A stretch of DNA of 20,645 bases. Origin: JBKBXU01 sp046313675 (GTDB lineage Bacteria > Bacteroidota > Bacteroidia > Cytophagales > Cytophagaceae). The notes beneath the pieces were generated by a model. It did not search any database. It had not been told where the DNA came from and worked only from the letters and a program-made list of their open reading frames with translations. Positions 7,797 through 15,380 of the stretch are shown here, piece by piece. The position numbers and the translations under genes are program-made. The DNA lies in assembly GCA_046313675.1 (NCBI GenBank), contig JBKBXU010000035.1, forward strand, positions 1 through 20,645, given 5' to 3'. Position 1 is the stretch's first letter; each line of letters begins with the position of its first letter.

Positions 7797-7919
7797 TGGC
7801 ATTTCGGCTATGGTGGTGGGGCCTGGTTAAATTTTTAGAACCGTATTATTGTTTCAGGCGCCTATACTATTTCTGAGGAAGAGCGGTTGGTGACTTTGCA
7901 GTTGGGGTTTCCTTTTTGA
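7797..7919 (+). pseudogene. Remnant of a phosphoesterase-barrel gene (last 41 codons)
   Basis: This stretch aligns without gaps to the last 41 codons of the intact gene ending at 6145. There are six base differences. Four are silent (three Gly codons and one Gln codon), one changes Met to Leu, and one turns a Tyr codon into TAG at codon 14 of the fragment. Nothing similar lies upstream, so it is a truncated copy with no start. The mostly silent changes suggest that its source was still a working gene after the two lineages parted. It is therefore probably the tail of a diverged homologue or paralogue rather than a very recent copy of the intact gene. Confidence 0.85.
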
Positions 7920-7981
7920 ATAATAACGCTGTTAGGGATTTGAACCCTTTCGACGTTCACTCTCATATATCTATGCAATAA
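7920..7981 (+). repeat. Repeat A, copy 2: decayed hairpin region
   Basis: This continues the match to repeat A copy 1 beyond the stop codon. The hairpin equivalent at 7925-7957 keeps the loop ATTTGAA and one arm largely intact, but three positions no longer pair, whereas copy 1 pairs throughout. After it, ATGCAA and nearby words still match copy 1 with small indels. It ends 26 bases before the end of the second ATPase gene, so it may still weakly terminate that minus-strand transcript. Confidence 0.75.
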
Positions 7982-8007
7982 GAATTAACCAGGTTGTATT
8001 TAATTTT

Positions 8008-9219
8008 TTACCAATTCTCCTGAAGCAAAAAATCTTCTATATTCATCCATTTAATCCCGCTTTTGGATGTTTCAAATCCTTTGTCTAAGGATAAAACATA
8101 CTTTGGAAAATGATCTGTTATCATTTCTAAAGACCGATATTCACGTTCTATTACTTTATCACCGGTTAAATTTGAGCACACTTGAATATAGAGTTTTTCA
8201 CTTCCTTTTGTGGCTATAAAATCTATTTCCATATCCTCGACCTTACCTATGGTAACGGTATAATCTCTGGCCTGTAGTTCCAAGTAAATAATGTTTTCCA
8301 ATTGTCCGGAAATTGCCTGTGGTGTGTAACCCAGCGTAGCATATCTAAAGCCGATATCGGCCATGTAGTATTTTTCATACGTTTCCAACAACCGTTTTCC
8401 CTTTAAATCAAAACGCAGTACTTTTTCAAACAAAAGGGCATCACAACTGAAGCGAATGTAGTTTAGGACGGTATCTACGGAAACTTTACGATTTTGGGAT
8501 TTCATAAAATCGCTTATTCCTTTTGCGCTGGTAATGTTTCCGCAATTATCAATCAGGTATCTACTGATTACATCCAGCATCGCAGCATCCCGGATTTGAT
8601 TACGTACAATTACGTCTTTTAGTAGTACACTATTATAGATGGATTGCAAATATTGCCGTATCACTATATCGTCTAAATCCATGTGATGGATACCCGGAAA
8701 GCCTCCATATTTTTTAAACAATTCAAAATCGCTTTCTCCCGTCTTCAAATGTTTATGCTGAATAAATTCTTTAAATTCGGCATAAACTAATGTGTGCATT
8801 TTAAACTCGACGTATCTTCCGGATAACAATGAGGCTAATTCTGAGGAGAGTAATCGGGCGTTGGAACCAGTAATATAAATATCGTAATTTTGCTCTGCTA
8901 ACAAAGAATTGATGGCTTTCTCCCAATATTCGATTTCCTGTACTTCATCAATAAATAGATAATATTTGATGAATTTGCCTTGTTTTTTTTCTTGAATAAA
9001 ATTGTGTAAATCCCGATAAGTTTTAATTTCATCGAACTCTACCAATTCTTTGTTTATATAAATAATTTGTTGTGGGGGAATCTTGTTTGACTGCAGGATT
9101 TGAATTATTTGTTGCAGTAAAGTGCTTTTCCCACAACGCCTGATACCTGTAATTACTTTAATAATAGGTTTGTTAATAAAAGGCATTAGTTTTTTTATGT
9201 ATCTACTTCTTTCTATCAT
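8008..9219 (-). CDS. DUF4143-type AAA ATPase (AAA ATPase 2)
   Basis: A 403-residue ATPase with an AAA_14 core and a DUF4143 C-terminus. Walker A is GIRRCGKST at 25-33 and Walker B is YYLFIDEVQ with Asp91-Glu92. ITGSNARLLSSELASLLSGRYVEF is the diagnostic stretch after sensor 1. The C-terminal ~90 residues (LQARDYTVTIGKVEDMEIDFIATKG, then LYIQV) resemble a PD-(D/E)XK nuclease fold in which the catalytic E-x-K is Q-V-C, so cleavage is doubtful. I chose the ATG at 9217-9219 because this family starts with an IxRxxYIxxL segment and because the TTG at 9246 overlaps the promoter. It is only distantly similar to the other ATPase, so the two are not a recent tandem duplication. Family sure, function unknown. 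Confidence 0.88.
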   Translation of the reverse strand: MIERSRYIKKLMPFINKPIIKVITGIRRCGKSTLLQQIIQILQSNKIPPQQIIYINKELVEFDEIKTYRDLHNFIQEKKQGKFIKYYLFIDEVQEIEYWEKAINSLLAEQNYDIYITGSNARLLSSELASLLSGRYVEFKMHTLVYAEFKEFIQHKHLKTGESDFELFKKYGGFPGIHHMDLDDIVIRQYLQSIYNSVLLKDVIVRNQIRDAAMLDVISRYLIDNCGNITSAKGISDFMKSQNRKVSVDTVLNYIRFSCDALLFEKVLRFDLKGKRLLETYEKYYMADIGFRYATLGYTPQAISGQLENIIYLELQARDYTVTIGKVEDMEIDFIATKGSEKLYIQVCSNLTGDKVIEREYRSLEMITDHFPKYVLSLDKGFETSKSGIKWMNIEDFLLQENW

Positions 9220-9269
9220 AATCGAATTTTTTATCAAATATAACAAAACCTTCGACTATAATCGAAATA
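9218..9269. promoter_or_regulatory. Repeat R copy 2 and operator-like sites of AAA ATPase 2
   Basis: Bases 9245-9269 are the exact 25-base match to 6240-6264. TTCGA (9251-9255) and TCGAA (9262-9266) form a dyad with a 6-base spacer just upstream of the -7 box. The word ATAATCGAA occurs at 9218-9226, touching the start codon, and at 9258-9266, exactly 40 bases apart, so the pair flanks the promoter. This layout suits a repressor that bridges or blocks the promoter, perhaps the ATPase itself; that is inference. The rest of the gap to 9430 shows nothing I can support. Confidence 0.55.
9235..9242 (-). promoter_or_regulatory. Bacteroidota-type -7 promoter box of AAA ATPase 2
   Basis: Read on the minus strand this is TATATTTG, an exact match to the TAnnTTTG -7 element used by the primary sigma factor of Bacteroidota. 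It ends 15 bases before the ATG at 9219, which would leave a very short leader of about ten bases. No clear TTG is seen at -33; that place is occupied by the TTCGA-N6-TCGAA dyad. Confidence 0.5.
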
Positions 9270-9430
9270 AATAATTGTTAATCGGGGAGGAATACAAAGG
9301 ATGGGTGCAGGTGGTGAGGTAAATTTAAATGTTAAATTGCAAATCTTTCTTGTTATAAAGATATGAAGCCCAATGCAATACAATCAATTCTCCACTGATT
9401 CTTAATGCAAATGAGAGCCATAAAGTCCAT

Positions 9431-11350
9431 TTACTTCACCGTATTATACACATCCATAACTTCTTTAGGAATTTGCTTGCCCTGCTCTTTATATAACTGA
9501 ATCGCTTTTTCAAGGTCATCCTTTATATGTAAAGTTTCACTTTGCATTCCGGAACGCAGATAATAGGCATGCGGGTCGTCAGGTATTATTTCTATATATT
9601 TATTTACTAATCGCAAAGCTTCTTTTCTTTGAAAGCTGGAGAGCTCTATTTCAACGATGTCCAGTATATTATTATATAGAGACACATCGGCTTCTATAGC
9701 TTTTTTGATGTTATAAATACATTTTCTGTTCTCCCTGTCCTTACAATAACTTCTGGCTGTACCAATATAATATTCAGCTTTTCTGGTTGAATCCGCATCA
9801 AACATTTTCTTATAATCCATACGTGCTTTGTGGGTCTCATTAAGCCTCATATGTACCTTTGCTCTTTTATAGTACCACTCGGCTCGTTCCGGCTCAAGCC
9901 GAATTGCACGGGAAATCAATTCCAGTCCGGCAAGTTTTTCTCCCCGCTCTACTTTATACTCCCCTTTTTGGATCAGTTTTTCAGCCTCGCTCAAGTGAAA
10001 GGTTTTTTTCTGCCATTCTTTGCTGTGCAGTAACCTTTTCAGATGAGGGTCATTTTGAATTTCCCTGTATGTTTTTTTGTATAAACTTTTTTGATTGGAA
10101 TCCAGTGCTGCTATAGCCTTCTCGGTGTGGTTGAGGTCGGCAAATGCTTTTGCCAGATAGAAACTGGATCTGTAAGGCACCATTTCCTGGTCTTTAAGAT
10201 AATCCAGCAATGCCATTTCGCTTTCGCCCATTTCCATGTATGCATGGCCTCTGAGCAAAAAAACTTTATCTGCTTTTTCAGTTTTCCCGAGGCAAGAGGA
10301 AAAATATCGTATAGCCTCCTGATAATTCCCTTCATTTAGATAATGAGCTCCTCTTACATAGTGCCTGAATGCCCCTTCTTCAACCAATTCAGAGGCTACA
10401 AATCGTTGCGTTACGCTATTTTCTAATGGGTCAAAAAGATAAACCGAATTGTTGTGGTCTGCTACGGCATAGAAGCTTCTGTCGGGAGAAACCTGTAGGA
10501 GCATAGCATTCTTTAAGGTATGAGTAACCTGTAATTTCCCATTCCCCAAGTTAAAACGCTTTATGTTATCAGACTCGAGCGAAAACAAGATGCTGCCATC
10601 ACTGCTGAAGATAAATTCTTCAGCCTGTAATTTTTCTTCTAACCTTACGACAAGTTCCCCTGTATGTATATTGAATACTTCATCAGAATTTCCTGCTATA
10701 AGCAAGGTGTCGTTGGAATGAAGGGCAAAGCTTTTAACCTCCTCTTCAAAGTAAAAAGATCTGTTTTTCTGGCTATTTAAATACATTGCACGGATTGCAC
10801 GACTGCCATCTGAAAGTATAAGGATTTTGCTATCAGAAGAAATTCTTGCTTTCTTAACCAGCTTCTCTGTGGTTATTTCCCGGTTATCAGTAAACATGTT
10901 TTGTATCCCAAAATAAGAGTCTTTGATATCCATCAATCCAAAATAGACAGAATATTTTTGGTCTTTCTTTTTGGCATTTGAAAGGATTACATGTCGGGAA
11001 TCAGGGGTGAAGCCGTGAACTTCATATCCGGAAATTTCTTTTAAAAAATCTCCGTTTTCTATATTCCATAAAAAGTAGTTTTGTTTGCCATTTCCCGCAA
11101 GCATATACCTGCCATTCTTGCTTACAATCAAAGATTTTACTTCAAATGGATGTTTCAGAGAGTTTATCATATGACCGGTAGCAGTATTCCACAATCGAAC
11201 TACCTGATCATCTCCTCCTGAAATAAGAACTTTACCATCAACACTGAATGCCAAAGAGCGAACTGGCTGTTCATGTGAAGCCTCGTGCTGAGCCTTTACG
11301 GCTAAATGAAGGATAAAAAGAAATGTAAAAGAAAAAACCAAGCGCACCAT
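9431..11350 (-). CDS. Secreted WD40 beta-propeller and TPR repeat protein
   Basis: About 640 residues. The N-terminus is a Sec signal peptide (MVRLVFSFTFLFILHLAVKA, cleavage probably after KAQ). Residues ~30-330 are WD40-like blades, the clearest being PVRSLAFSVDGKVLISGGDDQVVRLWNT and then a weaker FLWNIENG. Residues ~340-630 are tetratricopeptide repeats, such as HYLNEGNYQEAIRYFSSCL, AYMEMGESEMALLDYL and a GEKLAGLELISRAIRLEPERAEWYYKRA-type pair. The protein is thus a periplasmic or envelope protein-protein binding scaffold; the partner is unknown. I chose the ATG at 11350 because AAAAAGG stands about 9 bases before it; the ATG at 11359 directly abuts that sequence. It diverges from the PPP phosphatase gene. 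Confidence 0.85.
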   Translation of the reverse strand: MVRLVFSFTFLFILHLAVKAQHEASHEQPVRSLAFSVDGKVLISGGDDQVVRLWNTATGHMINSLKHPFEVKSLIVSKNGRYMLAGNGKQNYFLWNIENGDFLKEISGYEVHGFTPDSRHVILSNAKKKDQKYSVYFGLMDIKDSYFGIQNMFTDNREITTEKLVKKARISSDSKILILSDGSRAIRAMYLNSQKNRSFYFEEEVKSFALHSNDTLLIAGNSDEVFNIHTGELVVRLEEKLQAEEFIFSSDGSILFSLESDNIKRFNLGNGKLQVTHTLKNAMLLQVSPDRSFYAVADHNNSVYLFDPLENSVTQRFVASELVEEGAFRHYVRGAHYLNEGNYQEAIRYFSSCLGKTEKADKVFLLRGHAYMEMGESEMALLDYLKDQEMVPYRSSFYLAKAFADLNHTEKAIAALDSNQKSLYKKTYREIQNDPHLKRLLHSKEWQKKTFHLSEAEKLIQKGEYKVERGEKLAGLELISRAIRLEPERAEWYYKRAKVHMRLNETHKARMDYKKMFDADSTRKAEYYIGTARSYCKDRENRKCIYNIKKAIEADVSLYNNILDIVEIELSSFQRKEALRLVNKYIEIIPDDPHAYYLRSGMQSETLHIKDDLEKAIQLYKEQGKQIPKEVMDVYNTVK

Positions 11351-11424
11351 TACCAACATCCTTTTTAATTAAAACTTAAAATATCTTATAATTGTTAAAG
11401 GAAGCTTTAATTGAAACTGTTGTT

Positions 11425-12114
11425 ATGCGCAGATTTGTAATAGGTGATATACATGGATGTAGCAAGACCTTTAGGTCTTTAGTAGATAAAATTAACCTTA
11501 AAGCAGGTGATGAGCTTTACTTGTTGGGTGATTATATTAATAAAGGGCCGGATAGTAAAGGTGTGCTTGATACAATTTTTGGACTAGAGGAATCCCAAAT
11601 AAAGATTAGGGCTCTGAGGGGTAATCATGAACAGCAATTGCTTGATGCTATTAAGAAGGATAATAAAATGTTCAACAGGGACCCCTCCAAAAGTCTTACT
11701 TTGCAGAGCTTTAGCTTGAATACCCCGTCTGACATTCCTGAAAAATATATTCGTTGGATGGATGGTTTGCCCTATTTTTATGAAACAGATCATTTTTTCC
11801 TGGTGCATGCCGGATTTGATTTTACTACGACAAATCCCTTTGTCAATTCTAAAATCATGCTTACGATCAGGGAGTATGAGGTAAATGCGCAAATGACTCG
11901 CAACAAAAGAATCATTCATGGACATACCCCTCAGGAAATTGAGAAAACTCAGCAGCAATTGTCTACCGGGAGTTTTCGCATAAACTTGGACGGAGGATGT
12001 GTTTTTTATAGAAATGAGGAACTTGCCCGCCTCATGGCAATGGATTTAGATTCCCTTCAGTTATTTATTCAAAAGAACATAGATGCTCCTTATGCTATAG
12101 AGGTTAAATTCTGA
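11425..12114 (+). CDS. PPP-family metallophosphatase (serine/threonine phosphatase-like)
   Basis: A 229-residue phosphatase of the bacterial PrpA/ApaH-like PPP group. Metal motifs are GDIHG (Asp8, His10), GDYINKGPDS (Asp36), RGNHEQQ (Asn67, His68), LVHAGFDF and IIHGHTP. The second motif departs from the usual GDxVDRG, with Asn39 for Asp and Lys40 for the phosphate-contacting Arg. It probably removes phosphate from proteins or nucleotides in the cytoplasm; the substrate cannot be told from sequence. I chose the ATG at 11425, which gives the typical MRRFVIGDIHG start; a TTG at 11392 would add 11 residues with no family support. Its end overlaps the end of manA on the other strand by 25 bases. 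Confidence 0.88.
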   Translation: MRRFVIGDIHGCSKTFRSLVDKINLKAGDELYLLGDYINKGPDSKGVLDTIFGLEESQIKIRALRGNHEQQLLDAIKKDNKMFNRDPSKSLTLQSFSLNTPSDIPEKYIRWMDGLPYFYETDHFFLVHAGFDFTTTNPFVNSKIMLTIREYEVNAQMTRNKRIIHGHTPQEIEKTQQQLSTGSFRINLDGGCVFYRNEELARLMAMDLDSLQLFIQKNIDAPYAIEVKF

Positions 12115-13088
12115 TCTATATAAACTTCCAAAAGCTTTACCATAGGGCCGGGATTCAGAGAGACTTTCTTTATCTCAGCCGGAAGCAAAACAGTTTCTCC
12201 TTTACGGAATGAATGGGTGTCACTGTCATACTGAATTTTTAAATTGCCTTCTAGAACTATATATATCACAAATGAATCTATATTCCCGTAGTTTCTATGT
12301 ATAGCTTGTTCTGAATCAATAATGTTGCTGGTGAAATACGGACATTTTACCAGGCCGGATGGCTTGTTCTTTTCAGGAGTATAATTGGTTTTATAATCTG
12401 CCTTAACTTTAAAATCCATTGCATCTACAGCATCTTCCAAATGCAGTTCTCGTTTATTCCCTTTGTCGTCGGTTCTGTCAAAATCATAAACCCTATAGGT
12501 TATATCCGATGTTTGCTGGATTTCTGCCAGGCAAATTCCTTTGCCAATGTAATGTATCCGTCCTGCGGGCAGGAAAAAGACATCTCCCGGTTTTACTTCT
12601 TCAAAGTTTAGAATCTCGTCCAGCGTATTATTATTGACGTGTTCAATAAATTCTGCTTTATTCACCTCTTTGCTGAAACCGGTGTTTAAGCGTGCCCCTT
12701 CATCGGCTTGTAGAATGTACCACATTTCGGTTTTACCAAGCGAGCGATGTTTTTGTAAGGCCAGTTGATCATCAGGGTGAACCTGGATGGAGAGGTCATC
12801 ATTGGCATCCAGAAATTTTATCAATAGCGGAAATTCCGTTTTATATTTTTTATAAATTTCTGCACCTACTAATTTGTCTTTATAGGAGTCGATCAATCCG
12901 GAAAGTTCACGGCCTTTTAAGGGGCCATTGCTCACTTTAGAAACATTGCCTTCTACACCCGATATTTCCCAGGATTCTCCACAATTGGGTAGAGGGTCAA
13001 ATTCCTTATTATACATGCCCTTTAGTTTTTTACCTCCCCAGATTTTATCCTTCAGAATGGGCTCAAATGTTAATGGATATAACTTCAT
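12090..13088 (-). CDS. manA: Mannose-6-phosphate isomerase, class I type
   Basis: A 332-residue cupin enzyme that interconverts mannose 6-phosphate and fructose 6-phosphate, supplying GDP-mannose for glycans or letting the cell use mannose. Zinc ligands are visible: Gln102 and His104 in SIQVHPDD, Glu121 in KTEMWYIL and His179 in PAGRIHYIG. The catalytic-arginine stretch TYRVYDFDR follows at 198-206. The short length matches the compact Bacillus-type ManA rather than the ~390-residue enterobacterial form. It lies 12 bases downstream of yraN and is probably in one transcript with it. Its 3' end overlaps the converging phosphatase gene, so no terminator separates them and antisense read-through is likely. 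Confidence 0.93.
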   Translation of the reverse strand: MKLYPLTFEPILKDKIWGGKKLKGMYNKEFDPLPNCGESWEISGVEGNVSKVSNGPLKGRELSGLIDSYKDKLVGAEIYKKYKTEFPLLIKFLDANDDLSIQVHPDDQLALQKHRSLGKTEMWYILQADEGARLNTGFSKEVNKAEFIEHVNNNTLDEILNFEEVKPGDVFFLPAGRIHYIGKGICLAEIQQTSDITYRVYDFDRTDDKGNKRELHLEDAVDAMDFKVKADYKTNYTPEKNKPSGLVKCPYFTSNIIDSEQAIHRNYGNIDSFVIYIVLEGNLKIQYDSDTHSFRKGETVLLPAEIKKVSLNPGPMVKLLEVYIDQNLTSIA

Positions 13089-13100
13089 TACGTCACAATG

Positions 13101-13442
13101 TTAAAAAGCATCTTCAAAATGTAAAATCTTATTATTCTTTTCAATGGAAAGGATGTCAAAGCGAATGTCACCTTCCCAATTGGTGTCAAATATATAATTT
13201 TCCGCTGTTGTCAGAATCATTTCCTCTTTTCTTGGAGTTACGGTTTCTTCCGGAAACCCGAAATTTATATTTTTTCTGACTTTTACTTCTATAAAGACCA
13301 AAACCCCGTCTTTTGTTGCAATTATATCAATTTCTCCCCGACCGGAACGGTAGTTTCTGGTAATAACCTCATAGCCTTGCCTAATGAGGAAATCTGCGGC
13401 AAGGTCTTCGCCTATTTTTCCGGTAATATTATGCCTGGCCAT
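13101..13442 (-). CDS. yraN: UPF0102 / YraN-family endonuclease-like protein
   Basis: A 113-residue protein of the YraN (UPF0102) family, widespread in bacteria and with a Holliday-junction-resolvase-like PD-(D/E)XK fold. The nuclease residues are in place: Glu12 in GKIGEDLAADFL, Asp39 in GRGEIDII, and Glu52-Val-Lys54 in FIEVKVR. Length is normal for the family. The biological role is not settled; DNA processing is the usual suggestion. It is the first gene of a minus-strand pair with manA and diverges from lipB across 53 bases. Confidence 0.92.
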   Translation of the reverse strand: MARHNITGKIGEDLAADFLIRQGYEVITRNYRSGRGEIDIIATKDGVLVFIEVKVRKNINFGFPEETVTPRKEEMILTTAENYIFDTNWEGDIRFDILSIEKNNKILHFEDAF

Positions 13443-13495
13443 TATATTTTATTAAAAACTCTTTTTAATTTGCGATTATACAGGAATCTTTAAGA

Positions 13496-14212
13496 ATGAA
13501 TCCCGGGAATAAAAAAGTAGTTTACAAAAACCTAAGCCTTATTGATTATAAAGAAGCATGGGATTACCAAACCGGCTTATTTAACAATATTATTGAAAAA
13601 AAAATTAAAAACCGCTCTTTGGCTATGGAAGAGCGTGAAAACACCGGGAATTATTTGCTTTTTTGTCAGCATCCTCATGTTTATACCCTTGGGAAAAGTG
13701 GTGATAAGAACCACCTTCTTATTAGTGATAATTTTTTGAAGGAGAAGAATGCTACCTATTATGAAATTAACAGAGGTGGAGATATCACCTATCATGGGCC
13801 GGGGCAAATAGTGGTTTATCCTTTACTGGACTTGGATAATTTTTTTACAGATATTCATAAATACCTCAGGTATCTTGAAGAAGCAGTTATTCTCACATTA
13901 AAAGATTTTGGTATTGAAGCCGGGAGAATACCGGGCCTGACAGGAGTATGGATAGAGCCTGAAAATGCTATAAATGCCAGAAAAATCTGTGCACTGGGTG
14001 TTAAAGCCAGCAGGTGGGTGACCATGCATGGCCTGGCATTTAATGTAAATCCTGATTTAGATTATTTTAATTATATAGTTCCCTGTGGGATTTCTGATAA
14101 GAAGGTTACGTCTTTAGCCAGAGAACTCAATGATGAGGTTAATCTTTCAGAGGTTGAAGCAGTTTTGTTAAGGCACATTACGAATATATTTGAAATGGAA
14201 ATTGTTCTTTAA
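13496..14212 (+). CDS. lipB: Lipoyl(octanoyl) transferase
   Basis: A 238-residue enzyme that moves octanoate from acyl-carrier protein to the lipoyl domains of 2-oxo-acid dehydrogenases and the glycine cleavage system, the first step of lipoate synthesis. Family motifs are complete: HVYTLGKSG, RGGDITYHGPGQ (93-104), GVKASRWVTMHGLAFNV with catalytic Lys170, and IVPCGI with catalytic Cys197. The partner lipA is not in this window. It is the first gene of a plus-strand operon; the next gene begins 2 bases after its stop. A weak promoter-like TTAATTTG lies at 13465-13472, one base off the TAnnTTTG consensus. Confidence 0.96.
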   Translation: MNPGNKKVVYKNLSLIDYKEAWDYQTGLFNNIIEKKIKNRSLAMEERENTGNYLLFCQHPHVYTLGKSGDKNHLLISDNFLKEKNATYYEINRGGDITYHGPGQIVVYPLLDLDNFFTDIHKYLRYLEEAVILTLKDFGIEAGRIPGLTGVWIEPENAINARKICALGVKASRWVTMHGLAFNVNPDLDYFNYIVPCGISDKKVTSLARELNDEVNLSEVEAVLLRHITNIFEMEIVL

Positions 14213-14214
14213 GT

Positions 14215-14619
14215 ATGAAAAAAGATATACCCTTTCTTCCTGTTGAAAATGTGTATGTTGCCATTACCAAGGAGACTACCGAGATCAATGAAATTGTTTG
14301 GAATGCACATCTTATAAATTCCAACTCAGTAGAGCTGAACAATATACTTGTCAGTTCCAAAGGGTATGGATATAAGGACGGGCAGAAACAGGAAACTTCA
14401 ATTCTCAGGCATCACTTTAGTCATTTAGGGCCGGAAGAGCATGTTTTAATAGAACTTATAGATCCATCGGTTTTTCACCTTAACAATGAATACTGGATCA
14501 GCTATTTTATCGGTGATCAGGTATTTGATAAAAAATTTATTTTTCTGCCCGATACAATCATAGAAGAAAATCTTATATTTATACCTAGTCTCAATCATGA
14601 AGGAATTCTACATAGCTGA
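14215..14619 (+). CDS. Conserved hypothetical protein, 134 aa, in the lipB operon
   Basis: No function recognised. The protein is small and acidic, with alternating hydrophobic strands (NVYVAITKE, WNAHLINSN, LNNILVSSKGYGY, EHVLIELIDPSVF, YWISYFIGDQVFDKKFIFLP), which suggests an all-beta sandwich. SSKGYGYKDG followed by TSILRHHFSHLGP looks like a conserved core, and I recall similar small proteins in other Bacteroidota. There is no signal peptide or membrane segment, so it is probably cytoplasmic. It starts 2 bases after lipB and ends 15 bases before the exonuclease gene, so co-translation with lipB is likely. Coding is supported by tight packing and clean codon use. Confidence 0.8.
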   Translation: MKKDIPFLPVENVYVAITKETTEINEIVWNAHLINSNSVELNNILVSSKGYGYKDGQKQETSILRHHFSHLGPEEHVLIELIDPSVFHLNNEYWISYFIGDQVFDKKFIFLPDTIIEENLIFIPSLNHEGILHS

Positions 14620-14634
14620 TAATACCTGATATGT

Positions 14635-15354
14635 ATGGTTTATGATAAAATAAAAAATATCTTATTCCTGGATATTGAAACCGTATGTTGTGTACCAACG
14701 TATGAAAATCTTAATGAGCGGCTTAAGCCTTTATGGCTAAAGAAGGCTTCATATATTGACGATTCTTCCGATCCAAAAGAGCTTTTTTTTGAGAAAGGTG
14801 CCATTTATGCAGAGTTTGGTAAAATAATAAGCATAGGAATCGGGTTCTTTTATAGAGACCCTTCAGGAGAAATAGGACTGAAGATTAAAGGACTAAAGAG
14901 CCATAATGAGTTAGAGTTGCTTAAGGAGTTTTCAACATTAATAAGTGAGAAATTTGACAAGAACAGGTTGAAACTTTGCGCACATAACGGAAAAGAATTT
15001 GATTTCCCATACCTGTGCAGAAGATTATTGGTGAATAATTTGCCTCTTCCTGAGGTTTTGAATATAGGATGTAAAAAGCCCTGGGAGGTAAATCATTTGG
15101 ACACACTGGAAATGTGGAAATTTGGTGATAGAAAAAATTACACCTCTCTTGAATTACTTGCGGCCTTGTTTGATATTCCCGGAAGTAAGGACGACATGGA
15201 CGGAAGTTTGGTGGGCAGAAAATATTATGAGGAAAACGATTTGGAGGGAATTTCAAAGTATTGTTGTAAAGATGTGGCTGTCACCGCACAGCTTTATTTA
15301 AGATTAAATAATTTGCCGCTTATTTGCGAAAGCAATATTACCATTGTTAATTAA
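14635..15354 (+). CDS. DnaQ-like 3'-5' exonuclease (PolB-type proofreading domain)
   Basis: A 239-residue stand-alone exonuclease of the RNase H-like DEDD class, closest to the PolB-type exonuclease group. Exo I is FLDIET (Asp13, Glu15). Exo II is CAHNGKEFDFPYL with Asp123. Exo III is YCCKDVAVT with Asp213 and a Tyr four residues before it, so the DEDDy subtype. It should degrade single-stranded DNA or RNA from the 3' end with two metals; whether it serves repair or RNA turnover is not known, although rnr lies two genes downstream. I chose the ATG at 14635; another at 14631 is out of frame. It ends 26 bases before the ABC gene. Confidence 0.9.
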   Translation: MVYDKIKNILFLDIETVCCVPTYENLNERLKPLWLKKASYIDDSSDPKELFFEKGAIYAEFGKIISIGIGFFYRDPSGEIGLKIKGLKSHNELELLKEFSTLISEKFDKNRLKLCAHNGKEFDFPYLCRRLLVNNLPLPEVLNIGCKKPWEVNHLDTLEMWKFGDRKNYTSLELLAALFDIPGSKDDMDGSLVGRKYYEENDLEGISKYCCKDVAVTAQLYLRLNNLPLICESNITIVN

Positions 15355-15380
15355 AGAAAACATTCCAATCATATACCCAC

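Noticed and set aside
7643..7876. A 77-codon plus-strand open frame between the two ATPase genes
   Set aside because: It starts inside the operator dyads with TTG and crosses the barrel-gene remnant in the wrong frame, so it is a chance frame.
8221..8300. Active PD-(D/E)XK nuclease in AAA ATPase 2
   Set aside because: The fold-like segment is present but the expected E-x-K reads Q-V-C, so nuclease activity is not claimed.
6240..9269. A composite transposon or integron with the 25-base repeats as ends
   Set aside because: No transposase, integrase or target-site duplication is visible, and the repeats are direct copies tied to a promoter region; kept only as a finding about repeats.
9270..9430. 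A small RNA or short gene in the gap before the WD40-TPR gene
   Set aside because: No hairpin with a T-run, no conserved start with ribosome site and no open frame of note were seen.
13465..13472. TTAATTTG as the lipB promoter
   Set aside because: One mismatch to TAnnTTTG in very AT-rich DNA with no convincing -33 element; mentioned only under lipB.
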